From Homarus americanus (Eukaryota > Arthropoda > Malacostraca > Decapoda > Nephropidae): a stretch of DNA of 64,000 nt. Below are positions 15,401 to 28,089 of this stretch, one piece after another; positions within the stretch are counted from its first letter, which is position 1; each line of letters starts with the position of its first letter. The notes under the pieces were generated by a model. The model saw only the letters and a list, made by a program, of their open reading frames with translations. It was not told the origin of the DNA and did no database searches. Made by a program: the position numbers and the translations under genes. The stretch is from assembly GCF_018991925.1 (NCBI RefSeq), contig NW_024729645.1, positions 310,001 through 374,000 on the forward strand, written 5' to 3'.

Positions 15401-18400
15401 GCTATGGACCCTGCCATAAAAGGGGATTATAGGATCAATCCCACAATTTCTGGCATATGCCTCTTGCCAGACAGCTTCTCATAATCCAAAACCAGTTACA
15501 CAACAGGGAGGAGATGCTACAAAAAGTTCCAGTATTAGTCAAGATAAGCCCCCAGGAGAGTTGACCTCTTCATTTATTTGCTTCCTAACTCTTCCTTACT
15601 GTACAGTCTCCAGTGCTATCTTTGAACCTCTTTTCACCACAGCCCCATAATGCCTGACTACAAGAGTCCTTTCAGAGACAAGTCAGGTGACATCACACTA
15701 CAGTATATAAATGCAGGTCAATAATGGAAAGACTCATCAAGAACCTATACCGGGATACTAATATTCCCTCATCAACTAAAATTAACTTTCATCTCCAAGA
15801 GGATTAGTTAGCTACGCTATGTAACACTAAAATACTCAAAACTTCAAAGATAATGAAGAAAATACAAATATAAAATGATCACTATCTAGTTCCGAGCCCC
15901 ATAATAAAATGGACAGGAACAAGCTTCACACCTATTTCAAGCAGGATAAGAAACCATTACCACTAGATCAAAACTGAGGCAGCAATCAGGAGGAGCCTAC
16001 AGGTACAGTAGTGTACGATTATGTGCAAAAACTAAATTTTTCAACTTCAGCTGTGTTTACTGCAGGGAGAAATTAAGTTACAAATCTTAATATTTATATT
16101 TTTTGTTGTTGATCCATGACACTATGTCTCTAGAAATTTATCAAGAAAACAATGAATCAATAAACACTAGAAAACCCCTGATAAACTAAACCAAAACCCA
16201 ATGAACTACAATGTTAAAAAGCCAAATATCTTTTACATCAGAGACCTCTAGGAGACCAACTCAAATGTCTTGTAAGAATTTGTTTAAAGTTTTCTTTATA
16301 ATAGTTCTGCAGCTATAATCAGTAAGTCTAGAGGACATAACTCCAAGCCCAAAAACTTGTATCTGGGATATAAAAACTTAATAAAGTAAATAATTAGAAT
16401 ATCCTTCACCTCCATGCCAGTGTCCCACACATGAATTGATCACCTCTGCAAACTAAAGCCAACTAGAATAGGTCAGAAGTATACTAATACTGTATGCTCC
16501 AAATACAGTACCCGATACAGTACCATAATCAAACTGCAACCCTACTAAACTGGTCTCGATTCAATTCTAGAGAAAGATATAAAGGAAAAGACCATGGCGA
16601 AGGAGTTCTGAGTGCCAACTTTGTTAACTGGCTACTCAGGTCATCTTTGAAGGATGGGTTTATTAAAGCTGCAATCCTGAACATACTGATGCACTGTTTC
16701 TATGGTGTCACAACCCTGAATGCAATCAGGTATAGAAGTAGAACCATTACCCAAGTACTGTATATACATTATCACAATTTTGGAGGTTCCATACTTTAAC
16801 CCTAATACAGTATTTACCAAGAGCCCAGATAACCAAGATATGAAGAGAAGGACAAGACCTTATCCTCTCCCATTCTTCAACTCATAGATGCAATACAAAA
16901 TGGAACCAGAATTGCATAAAGATGAACCACTGTTGATAAACCCTCCTGTAAAGTAGACAAAACATAAATGAGACTATAGCACTATCATATTCAACCCCTA
17001 TCAGATGGAACTGTTCGGCAGCTACCTAAGCATTAAGCTTCTCATCAGAATGTACTGTGGCAAGTGCATACAGCTGCGGACACACTAGAGTTTCTACCCA
17101 AAATAAATGCACTGTAGCGTTGATTTTTGAACGAACTCCTCAAGTTGTCTCTACAATGGCAACTTATTTGTTGTCAAAAGTGGGACGATATGGAGTGTCT
17201 GAAAATCCACGGTACGGTAGGTTGAAATTTGCTATAGTTTATTGTAATAATAACATTTACACCATTTTTATTTTTTCCTATAAATGTTAAAATGTAAACA
17301 AAATATAAAAAGTGTATTTCAATAACAACACACGAGAAAAAATGTCATAGTAAATAAAAAATAATAATACCGTAATAAGAATACATCACTACGGGAATTT
17401 CATTTGACTGTAGAATACTTGTGTCACTTTTGTAAACAAACATCGCCATGCTACAATCATTTCTTTTTCATATTGGTCTTCTTTAACAGAACCACACATC
17501 TCACTAAAGTAATTAATGCTGCCTTAGAAACATACAATGAAGCCATCTTGCTCTCCAACTGAGCTCAAACTAGCCGCACGAGCTGGGCGCCTGGTCGATG
17601 GTTTCTTTCGCCAATGTGACCAGTGTGCGGATTGTACCACTGACTTATTCCCTGTGGATGAAGTGCTAACATGGATTTATTCCACAGAAAATTTAAGTGT
17701 GACCGTAGCTTAAGCGAATTTCAACACTAGGATAAATCTTCAAGCCCCTGTAATATGAAAGTGATCCAGATGAACCCTGTTTTCTGATACATGGCACAAC
17801 ACTCCTGGATTTTATCAACCATAAGAATAGATAAGTCAGTTCTGTTTGGTTAATAATGTCTATATACAGTACATCTTTACACATCACAAAGCCAATCTTC
17901 TCTGTTCTCTAAATCTTCTGAAGAATAAAAACCCCATTCTATACTAGGAATACTGTATCTATCAAAATATGAAGTCACCTAAAGGCTCTCAGGAAACAAG
18001 GAAGGAAAGCCAAAAGTTGACTCGCACCAATGAAAAGTGCCCTGGAGGTCCCAAGGAAATTGGACCAGCCTCTCTCTGAATCTGGTTTGAAGACCAATTC
18101 AATCTGAAATCATAATACAGGTACTGTACTGAGTACAGTATAAAGAATGAGGTTGTCTACTGGTACTTCCACAACAGGAGATACTCATACACACTGTCTA
18201 CAAGAAATGGAGATCTTAAAGGGGGGGGGCACTGATCCCCTTAGGAATGAACCTAGATTTTTCCCCTATTCACAAAACACCCCACTTTGCCAAGTTACCA
18301 AGAGACTTCTTCACCTTCCAAAAACCTCACAAGGATCTCATTACAGAACCTTTCATATTAACCAATCTCCTTAGATCCTCTGGCCCCCTTCAACCTGCTC

Positions 18401-18762
18401 TCACGTTTCTTCTCATTAAAGATAGGTGCCGGGTTTCAACTTACATTACACCTGGGTTCCAACCTAGTAGATAATTTTTAACCAGCTACTATCTTCATTG
18501 CAGCTAAGTAAGGGACCTTGTAAAGGCCCTCTCTTCTTTACACAAAGGGTCTGTGATTGGTCACTGGAGTAAAAACGTGAAGCCTAAGGACCTTATTAAT
18601 GATGTTCAACCAGAAAAGCTTCTTGTCATATCTAAAATGACCTGCCACAATCAACTTAAAAAAATAGCTTTGGCATACAAGATATATTACAAACATAACC
18701 CAATTTGGGATACCCTTCTAAGTCTACTTATGATAACAAAATACCTGTACGGTATGCCTAAG
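15401..18762. other. Long stretch without convincing gene
   Basis: AT-rich DNA. Open frames at 16494-16799, 17057-17290, 18147-18374 and 18247-18474 have no recognised domain, and none has matched splice sites that stand out. Between about 17060 and 17640 there is a weak suggestion of inverted ends (GCGGACACACTAG versus CCGCACACTGG reversed), compatible with a decayed DNA element but too diverged to call. Confidence 0.35.
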
Positions 18763-18865
18763 CAGTGGTTCTCAAACTTTTCAACTTCATGGACCAGCAG
18801 AATGAAAAAAATTATGCAGATCAGTACAGTAATTGTAAATATTTCATATTCACAATTTACATATA

Positions 18866-19166
18866 CAGCCACTCTTCAACTTACGACAGGGTTAGGGACC
18901 CAAATCCAGGTCGTAAGTCGAAAATGCGAAAATACATATAAAATCTAAAATGGGTCTCTTTTTCGTCTCAGCACCACAAAACCCTCACTTTTAAGCTTGC
19001 CAGCCATTTTAAAGGGAATTACAAACGAAAATATTTTCAGTACACAGTGCAATCACTAACGTCGAGACTCGAAGATACGTAATTTGAAAAAAATTTTGGT
19101 ACGACTGGAGCGGTCGTATGTCCGGGTGGTCGTAAGTCGAGTAGGTCATAAGTCACGGAGTGGCTG
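18866..19166. mobile_element. 301-bp Tigger-like MITE nested in the hAT element
   Basis: The ends are CAGCCACTC and GAGTGGCTG, each directly next to TA. Subterminal words based on CGTAAGTCGA occur in both halves in opposite orientations: TTACGACAGG and GGTCGTAAGTCG on the left, GGTCGTAAGTCGAG and GGTCATAAGTCACG on the right. No coding capacity. Confidence 0.7.
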
Positions 19167-19666
19167 TACTGTACTGTATAATCCATATAAAGTACTCATG
19201 GTATTTTATGAGACTGGGACTAAGTGTTACAGTACAGCGAAATACTTAACTGAACTGTTTTTACGATATATATTTCTAAAAATTACAATGAGGAAAATGG
19301 GGTGCAGGACTGGAGCCTTAAGAGATACACCAAAAATGCCTTCAAGACATTTATTTCACTAAACCCTGACAACAGTTCAGCAGTTAAGCTACATTACAGT
19401 ATGTACAAGAGCAAACAGTCTTTTAAGAATCATTTTACAGCATTTCTGATTATAGTTTACAAAAGGTAATGATAAACTAAAGAGTAAATTATCATCTGTC
19501 ATGCCACCCAAGAGTCAGCTGACAGTTGCCAGATATTAAAAAATATAAACAAACCTATACAGATTCATTGAGCACAGTATTATTGTTAAAGATCACAAAG
19601 TTTACTTTACGAAGAAATTATTAAAAATAAGCAGCATGTAAAAAAAATCTGACAGCACCGGAACTG

Positions 19667-19889
19667 GTACAGTTGTGGAAATGTATTCCTACACCCCATG
19701 TGATGACCTGTGTCTCCAAATGGCACAATCACAGTAGTAGTACAAGTATCACTATTTATGAATGAATGGGTATTGGTCATGTAACGACGGATGTGACTGG
19801 TGGATAGGTTTACTATAGGTCATATAGGTTGGCCATTTGGAGACACGGGTTACCTCAAGAGGTGTTGGAACACATTTCCGCAACTGTAC
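19667..19889. repeat. Internal inverted repeat of the hAT-like element
   Basis: Arms at 19667-19724 and 19832-19889 are inverted copies sharing TACAGTTG, GGAAATGT and GTGTCTCCAAATGGC, around a spacer of about 107 bp. The right arm lies just inside the hAT-like right terminus. Confidence 0.7.
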
Positions 19890-19906
19890 ATGGTTGGGAC
19901 CCACTG

Positions 19907-21439
19907 CCTTAACGTACAGAACAAGTTTTTGTAATATTTTACTAACCTTCACAATCAAACAAAAATTCAAATTTAACTTGGCTAATGAATATCATATGTA
20001 GACTAGGAGCCCTCCCACCTTAATAATGCAACATGCATGTTGACAGACATTCAAACATTTAGAATATTTTCTCACCATGTTCACAAAAAATTAGATCAAA
20101 AGGATCATCAATACTGTACTGTACTTCCATAGGAACCTCTGTATTCCTTATCCATTCACCTCAATTTGATGAGACAAACCTAGTTCATATTTATATATCT
20201 GAAGCTTTTTAATACCAACAGATGTGTAGGCCTAACATAACCTAAATACTTCACATTTCAATTATAATAAAGCAATTAATTATATTCTCACTGTTCCCCC
20301 AAAAATATGAAAAATCTAATCACATTATCAATAACAAGCACAACTTTACCAATGAGCTGAGTTTAAAATAGGCAGGGGTTATTTGACCAGTATCCAGCTG
20401 AATAACCACTAATTATTTGACCGGGATCTAAAATATAACTAAGTACTGTACTTCTGGCCATAGAAAATTATACATATTATTTTACTGATAATTTCAAACT
20501 ATTAGAAAAAAATAAATCAAATAGAAATAATATACTATGCAAAATTAAGAATACAGAGAAGTTTAAATCAGATTAAATTCTAAATCAATTTGTTATGAAG
20601 GCCACACCTCAATGTTTAACAATTATGATACTGTTTAAGCAGTGTCAGTTATACACCTCAAAAATTTTTATCTGACCTAATCTAACCTAACCTATATTAT
20701 ATATGTCCATGAAAGAAATGGGACATGTCCGAGTATCAGAAGACAATTAAAGAAGATGGTAATAAAGCATTCAACATGTAAATAGTTAAAATGGAATGAC
20801 TAGAATAATTACCCACAGCCATCCTGACTAGAATTCCATTAAAATCATACACAAACCCTGCGGGTCCTGGTCAAACAGCCAATGGTTAATCGGCCGGGTT
20901 ACCCGATCAAATAACCACTCCATTTAAAGAAATGTCGTGATGTATGGTTCATAAGAAACCCGTTCATTATACACTCAATAAATACTTTTTATAAACATAG
21001 GTGAGCACATGCCTCGGAATCAAACAGGCTTGGAATTCCTAAACGCATTTAACTCCCACAGAATACACTAATTATTCTGGCTCTAGGGGATACCTGCGAT
21101 TTACAGATTGGATGTAAATTTTCCCTCCCAGACCAAATCTAACCTATCCAAGCTAGCCTAAACCTACTGAATGCTTCCAAGACCAAAACACAAAATCAGT
21201 TCCGTGACTCTACCTCACCATTTCCACAAATTTCTACATTCAATACTCTGGGAAGTAATGCAGATGGATCAAGTCCATAACCAATGCATATTCAAAACCA
21301 CAAATAATTTCACTGCGAAACAAAATATTATATTCACAGCAGCTTAATAAGTCATGTTTGTCACAGCCCATCTTCATTTCTAAAGACATGATCTACACCA
21401 ATACCGTATTAACACAAGCATAAGAGTTTAAATTCTTAC
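19907..21439. other. Stretch without recognised features
   Basis: AT-rich DNA with occasional CCTAACCTAA words near 20680. Related words for TTTGACC and CAAATAACCACT occur at 20385-20430 and 20870-20930, but no clear repeat boundary is seen. Confidence 0.35.
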
Positions 21440-21655
21440 TTAATCAATTCCATCATTGACACCAATTTATCCATCATAATTTGAATTATTCTTATAAAAT
21501 TATTATAATCAACGGGATTGACGCAAAAAACTAGTCGATGACAACCTGAACGTGTAATTGTTCCTCCCAGTCCCATGCCAATATTTACATCTAAGCCACA
21601 ACAGCACAGTGTCAAGATGCCATTCAATGGAGCCATCTGCAGGATCATCAGCACC
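21440..21655 (-). CDS. Weak candidate internal exon, unknown product
   Basis: A 216-nt frame is open between an acceptor with a strong pyrimidine tract (TTTGTTTTCATTTGCTAG) and a good donor (AA|GTAAGA). Both junctions are phase 2, and the strand matches the Pro/Gly-rich exon at 1044-1874, so the exon could belong to the same gene. The 72 residues are rich in Met, Leu, Ile and Cys, for example GLDVNIGMGLGGTITRSG, and match no domain I recognise. A second frame is also open for about 48 codons from the same acceptor, which weakens the case. Transcript data would decide. Confidence 0.2.
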
Positions 21656-22019
21656 CTAGCAAATGAAAACAAACATCACTTAACTAGTCTAAGTTTAGCA
21701 GAAATGAACCATTCCATTATCAGTAATACAGTATTCAAGTTAAGAATCAGATAGCATGTTAATTGTGTATCACTACTGAAATCAAACCAGTTTACATAAT
21801 TTTTTTCTCATTTCCTGGCTAGCAAACAATACCAGTAAACGGTGTCACGGAACTACTTACCGTACCACTGTGGCGGAGAAGTAAACACTAATATAGCGTA
21901 GGGAGACAAAATACCACGCTTTGGTTGTAAATGAATCTCAACAATTGCAACAACTTCTTGTATAGGCTAAGATAAAATTCCAAAGGTTAAAGTGGTCCTT
22001 GTTCTTGGACTACTCACCA

Positions 22020-22230
22020 ATTGAAATCAAGAATCGCTACAATAAGTGTGTCTGAGGCTGGACTATCATCACTAACTCATTATGGTATTCAAACTTCACA
22101 AATTCATTATTTATTTTCACTTTATAATAAATAAACTTTGCCAACATTAACACAAAATAAAAGCTCATACTTCACTGAGACTTTGTTCAGGGAATATTCA
22201 CTACTTGTAGTCAATAGATTAAATTATTGT
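22020..22230. repeat. Diverged relatives of the 96-bp duplicated unit
   Basis: The segment 22160-22230 (AGCTCATACTTCACTGAGAC then GGAATATTCACTACTTGTAGTCAAT) aligns with the perfect duplicate that starts at 22481. A shorter match, ACTCACCAATTGAAATCAAG, lies at about 22012. This suggests an older tandem expansion of the same unit. Confidence 0.5.
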
Positions 22231-22480
22231 GTTAAAGACAAGTTTTAGGATCATGATACTTGTCTGTACCTTATACCTTCATGTATGGCCATTACCTTCA
22301 TTAACACATGAGCTCTAGATCTCAAAAGGATATCACTGGGATTACACTCTCCATCACAAATCAAGTGTTAACACAAGTGCGTTGAAGGTAGCATCAGCAC
22401 GTTACTCACACCTCACCTCGCATCATTCCACCATTTATCTCATCTATTAATTTATAATCTTCGCCAATATTACCAAAAAT

Positions 22481-22672
22481 GGAGAGCTCTTAATCTTATA
22501 GAGACCTCGTAACTGGAATACTCGCCACTTGCAATCAAGAGAAGACTAAAATTGAGGGTTGGAGGAGAGAACTAGCGGAGAGCTCTTAATCTTATAGAGA
22601 CCTCGTAACTGGAATACTCGCCACTTGCAATCAAGAGAAGACTAAAATTGAGGGTTGGAGGAGAGAACTAGC
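22481..22672. repeat. Perfect 96-bp tandem duplication
   Basis: Two identical 96-bp copies, 22481-22576 and 22577-22672, each start with GGAGAGCTCTTAATCTTATA. Identity over the full unit implies a recent duplication or an assembly artefact. Confidence 0.9.
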
Positions 22673-24800
22673 GGGGAGAGCGGAGTCCACCAGACGTGTT
22701 ACATTAGCCAAAGCCAATGACCAAAACATTCGCTGACGAAGACGAAGTCAGTCAAGCACATCTGTCACACAATTATCTCCCTATTATTCTGTAACTTCCG
22801 CGAGAAAAAAGGCGTTATCTACCTTCTCGGGGCAATGATCTATATACAGTAAAGCTGTTTTATTGTCTGTAATTGCTATAAAGAGCGTTCTATCACCGGA
22901 AAATAGCTTAAATAGGGTTTGTTTACCTTGCCGGCTGATCGCACTCTTTCTGCTATCGACGATCACAAAGAGGAAACAGTAGAGACCCGAGGTGCGCAAT
23001 CTTGGGAAAAAATTGTGCGCAAAAATATGTGAACTTTTTAGTAAACTAAACTGAAACCCTGATTCAAATACTACGTGTATTAACACATCCTGAGCATATA
23101 CCCACCACGGTGCCTTTCAACAACTCCAATTAACTAGCTCTATTTAAACTTTAGGGAAATCTTACCTAATCAAAAGTAAGTTATAATTTAGATGAACATG
23201 AACTTATAACTATACATTCGTTATGGTAAAAACTTATTTCGTATAGTTACTTATAACAAAAATTACTTTTGTTAGTTTCATAAAACTTTGTTAAGAACTA
23301 CAATAATTTTCGTTTGTGATGTGTTTTGAACCCACAGCAAAGTGAAGGTTAATGTACACTTACACTTGAAGGTCACCTTTCATGACGAAAAATCTGATTA
23401 TTTGGTTAAATAAATACCGTTAACTTCAAGGGAGCATCCAACCCGGAGGTGCCCTTCTGGCCGACAGACACACCGGATCAAGCACAACCTGAGTGATTGG
23501 TGCTGATGACTCCACTTGTTTTAATATCCCGCATACTGAGGTCATCGTCTTCAAATGTAACCAAATATCATACACACAGGTCTTGTAACTCCATATGCAC
23601 AACGTCAAAAATGCAGCATAACTCTAATATGCACTGCAAAGAATTTTCTGAAGGAAAAAATAGCTTTTGGCAACTGTGTCTAGGCCCCGATGTGGTCGCC
23701 TGACCCAGCAGGTCACAATCAATATCCAAAGACTTACAAACTCAATTTTCAGATAACACATAACACTAAACTCGACCGAGTGTAAGCCTGGTATTGTAGA
23801 AACGTCAATATATATTAATACATCAGTTTTCAAAACTTACCAGCGTTAAAGAGCGAGATATTTCGGGAAAAAGAGAGCCCACTCCCGGTGATGCCTTTCT
23901 ACCTGACGTTGCCCGAGATGACAAACACGCTGCTTCAGTCACAAGAGTAACCAGTTTGTCCAATTTTATAATTTACAAAGATCACAGCAAACAAAGCTTT
24001 AAACAGTATACTAAATAATTCACTTTCCGCTGACTATCTCTTACATGATTGCCAAATTTCACACGGAATATGCGAATAACAATAATGGAGTCACTCGTTT
24101 ATAAACAGTCCATAAAAATTGTGAATGACAGGTGTTGGCTGCCAAATCCAGCTCTTAGTTGCCAACGAATGTTTATCTGAGTACGCGTCTCAATCAGCCA
24201 CGGGGAGATAAAACACAGGTTGGGCTGGAGAGAGTTGGATGTTGCGAGGTGCAGAGTGGCTGGTGCACGCCATAAGACAAAACTGGGGCGACACTTTTGC
24301 TCTGGCTCGGCCCACAACCTAATTACCGGTCCACTCAGCTCCCCCACTCCCTGGCACCACCCTCCATGTCCGCTGCCCGTGGAGTTTTTCCAAGCGCCAC
24401 CCGCAATAAACGGCCACCATTACCGCCCCGCAACCATTACATTCAGGTGACTGCCTTACTCAAATAATTTTCGAGACTATTATGCCTTTTAAGTCGTATC
24501 AAATGTCGTAATAGCACGGTTGGAAGATTTGGGGTAACTGGCAACTAGAGGAGCGCTGAGTTGCCCATCTCTGGCCAGGGGCTAAATCCCCCTGACGTTG
24601 GCAGTTCTAGCCAGCCACCAAATCTTTGGCAGGTGTTACTGCTCCTAAAATTTCGTATCTATGTCCATCTTACACTCAAAATATCGTCTTAATGCATCAA
24701 TAACTCGTACTTTCTTTTTACAAAATACAAATACTACGGTTAAAACGTGCATTTGGTGTGCAAGAATTTCCAGAAAAATAAAAATGTGGGTGTGTCCGTT
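22673..24800. other. Stretch without recognised gene, moderately CpG-rich near 24.2-24.6 kb
   Basis: The sequence becomes more GC- and CpG-rich around 24180-24620. Several short open frames occur on both strands, none with a domain or convincing splice sites. A promoter-proximal region is possible but not supported by a core-promoter pattern I can identify. Confidence 0.3.
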
Positions 24801-26440
24801 TTCATTAAAATAACAGTTCATCGATTTGCACGTAGTTTAGGTGGTGGTCAAACTATCTGCATGATGATATCATTGTGATGTTCGCTCCCCTCTCTCCGAT
24901 ATTAAGTGGGACCTCCCAATGCCAAGCTCCATATAATAAATTTTACCCAGGCATTTGCAGGATCCTCATTTCCATTTTATAAGAGCTTGTATGTAGTATT
25001 CCACTTGCCATTATACATTATTAGATCAACTCTGAACAGCCCACTTTACTTGTAGCATGTGGGGGGAGAGAAGGCACGAGCTGGCAACTGTGGGTGTGTT
25101 ACCCTGTGGAGCAGATGTTCCCCACAGACGCTGCCGCGCTGCCTCCCGCGCCGCACGTGCCGCCACGCACCACCACAGTCCTACCACACCTACACTGTAC
25201 ACACACAAACCCACGTACATGCATATTACCCACGCAGAGTAGATAACCTATATTCCTCCAAACTTTTCATTTAATTATGAACTGATCTTTGTGTTATTCT
25301 CGCATATTCTCCCCTGTTCTTGTTTAACAGTTAATCTTTAACATTTTAGCACCCAAAACTTTTTCGGTCAATTTTGCACTAATCCCAGTATTGTTGAATT
25401 AATTGTACCCCTGATGAGTTGGTACTTAATATTTTCTTAACATAAACACGTTAAAAACGTCATTAGTATTTGAAGGTTGCCAAGGTTGCCCATTACATTT
25501 ATAATGTATACAGTAGTACTTTATTGTTCTTGGTACTGGTTATGACCTTTCCGCTATGCACAGCAAAGAGAGTAATTTAGAGGCCACAATAAAAGGTAAC
25601 AGATAGCCGGCTTATGCCAGATACGTATAATGGCCGCACCATGGATACCAGGCGAGATTTTCCATTTTAAAATCGGCGAACACTGCATGGATTACCCAAA
25701 TCGCTTTTGAATGTAATAACAATAACAGTAACAATAGCATTATAACAATAAAAATAGAGCTTCACATGAACATTATCTTCCGTCATCTGAATTTGATTTT
25801 TTCGAATGTAATAAAAGAATATTTCGACAGTTCTTCGATATTTATCACAGAAGAACCATTGCGTTCACAAATATTTGAAATTTACATCAAGACGAAAATT
25901 CCACGTTCCCATTTGCTTGCAAGTATTTGTAGCGTATTTTAATATCAATAAAAGTTATTAGGTAAAAATATTTTTCTATTTGAACACATAATGATCTTTA
26001 CGTAAACATTTATTTGCGTTTTCGAATTCAAGGTTAAATATATACAGTATTAGTCATAGTTTTCTTTGAAGACACAAATAAGTAAATGAAATAAATAAAA
26101 TAAATTTGTTTGCTTTCTAAAGATAAGATTGTGATATTTAAACATAATCTATATACCAAAGTTATGTACCCTAGTCCATTATGATAATTATACAAGGTAC
26201 TGGAAATAATAATTATGATCATCCTAACTTCTAAATGCAATTCAAAATAAAATTAATAAAGATTCAGTGTAGCCATTTTAGGACCTCAGTTACTGTAAGA
26301 TTCTCAGCTAGTAATTAATTATTAGTGGCTACTACAAGTTATTTTAGGTACGGAAATCCTAGTTACGACTCATTGACTGGCACTACACTAATTACTAACA
26401 CCATATTTTGTAATTGTAACCGGGACTTCTTCGTAACAGG
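24801..26440. other. Stretch without recognised features
   Basis: AT-rich DNA interrupted by a GC-rich patch at 25060-25230, in which both strands are open by composition. No gene recognised. Confidence 0.35.
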
Positions 26441-27335
26441 TGTAGTATAATCACTGTAACATGTCTATACTAGTTACCGTAACATGTCTATACTAGTTAC
26501 TGTAACATTATACTAGTTACTGTAACATGTCTATACTAGTTACTGTAACATGTATGTACTAGTCACTGTAACATGTCTATACTAGTTACTGTAACATGTA
26601 TGTACTAGTCACTGTAACATGTCTATACGTACTAGTTACTGTAACATGTAAATACTAGTCACTGTAACATGTCGTACTAGTTAATGTAACATGTCTATAC
26701 TAGTCACTGTAACATGTATGTACTAGTCACTGTACATGTCTATACGTACTAGTTACTGTAACATGTAAATACTAGTCACTGTAACATGTCTATACTAGTT
26801 ATTGTAACATGTATGTACTAGTCACTGTAACATGTCTATACGTACTAGTTACTGTAACATGTAAATACTAGTCACTGTAACATGTGTATACGTACTAGTT
26901 AATGTAACATGTCTATACTAGTCACTGTAACATGTATGTACTAGTCACTGTAACATGTCTATACGTACTAGTTACTGTAACATGTAAATACTAGTCACTG
27001 TAACATGTGTATACGTACTAGTTACTGTAACGTGTTTATACTAGTTACTGTAACATGTATGTACTAGTCACTGTAACATGTCTATACGTACTAGTTACTG
27101 TAACATGTAAATACTAGTCACTGTAACATGTGTATACGTACTAGTTACTGTAACGTGTTTATACTAGTTACTGTAACATGTATGTGCTAGTCACTGTAAC
27201 ATGTCTATACGTACTAGTTACTGTAACATGTAAATACTAGTCACTGTAGCATGTCTATACGTACTAGTTACTGTAACGTGTTTATACTAGTTAATGTAAC
27301 ATGTCTATACTAGTCACTGTAATGTCTCATGTATT
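26441..27335. repeat. ~900-bp ACTAGT/ACATGT minisatellite with higher-order structure
   Basis: The array is built from units of about 23 and 27 bp that share CTAGTYACTGTAACATGT. Variable linkers (CTATA, TATGTA, AAATA, CTATACGTA) sit between palindromic words ACTAGT and ACATGT. Longer blocks of several units recur in the same order, for example from about 26940 and again from about 27060, so a higher-order repeat is superimposed. No coding frame. Confidence 0.93.
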
Positions 27336-27520
27336 GTATCTTGTGTCTTTCTCAGTTATCTTAAGGTACTGTATCGGCCATAAAGTCACTGTTATAGGTC
27401 GAGATAACCCCTCGGTCACTGTAACGCCACTGTAACATTAACAGCCTCCACCATAACTTCCATCACTGTAACTACTTGTCACTTCAACAATGAATCACTT
27501 GAAACATTGTCACTAGTTAG
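27336..27520. other. Decayed edge of the minisatellite
   Basis: CACTGTAAC words continue at lower density to about 27480, suggesting the array once extended further. Confidence 0.4.
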
Positions 27521-27700
27521 GTTAGGTTAGGTTAGACAGGTAGGTTGGGTTTGATTGTTAGGTAGCTTGGTTAAAGTAGTTAGTTAGTTAGGTTAGGTTA
27601 ATTGGATTAGGTTAGGTTAGATGGGCTAGATACTTACGTGGGTTTGGTTAATATAGTTTAGATAAGTACGTAAATGTAGGTAGGTTAGGTTAGGTCATAG
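27515..27700. repeat. TTAGG-like degenerate array
   Basis: Runs of TTAGGTTAGGTTAG and variants (GTTAGGTAGC, AGTTAGTTAGG) occupy most of this segment. TTAGG is the common arthropod telomere repeat, so this is an interstitial, degenerate telomere-like tract. Confidence 0.7.
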
Positions 27701-27767
27701 AAAGTTTGTTTACTTCAGTACATGACGTCATAACCATCAGAATACCTGAGACAGTTACCTACGAGCA

Positions 27768-27792
27768 CACACACACACACACACACACACAT
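27768..27792. repeat. (CA)n microsatellite
   Basis: Uninterrupted CACACA run of about 24 bp. Confidence 0.9.
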
Positions 27793-28089
27793 CAAAGCTC
27801 AGTAAAGGTGAATGTACACAAGAGACACAATTCGAGCATCACCTCTACCACACACGCACAGTACTCCTCACACTACAGGGTGACGGTACACAGGACACAG
27901 TATAACAGAGATATGCCTCCCCCCTCCCCTACACACAGAGAGGAGGCAGCCACCAACATCAATAAAGAGCCGTCGTCATGGCCCTGCTGTGGTAGTGGTG
28001 GTGATAGAAGTAGTTATGGTAGTGTTGGTGATAGTTGTGTTTGTAAGTCGTGGCAGTGATTGATGATATAAAGGAGTTGGTGCTGGAAG

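Larger units (their letters stand above)
18763..19906. mobile_element. hAT-like non-autonomous element (CAGTGG...CCACTG ends)
   Basis: The left end is CAGTGGTTCTCAAACTTTTC and the right end in reverse complement CAGTGGGTCCCAACCATG. CAGTGGTTCYCAAC ends are characteristic of many hAT-superfamily elements. Flanks TGCCTAAG and CCTTAACG are at most a weak remnant of an 8-bp duplication. The 1.14-kb body has no transposase and is interrupted by a TA-flanked MITE, so the hAT element is the older insertion. Confidence 0.6.

Noticed and set aside
17060..17640. DNA transposon with GCGGACACACTAG-like ends
   Set aside because: End similarity is too short and gapped, and no target duplication is visible.
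18147..18474. Two overlapping open frames that look protein-like
   Set aside because: Both frames overlap over the same DNA, show no known motif, and lack distinctive splice sites or start context.
26441..27335. CRISPR array (regular palindromic repeats)
   Set aside because: Spacers are not unique sequences but short variants of the same unit, the period is 23-27 bp, and the genome context is eukaryotic.
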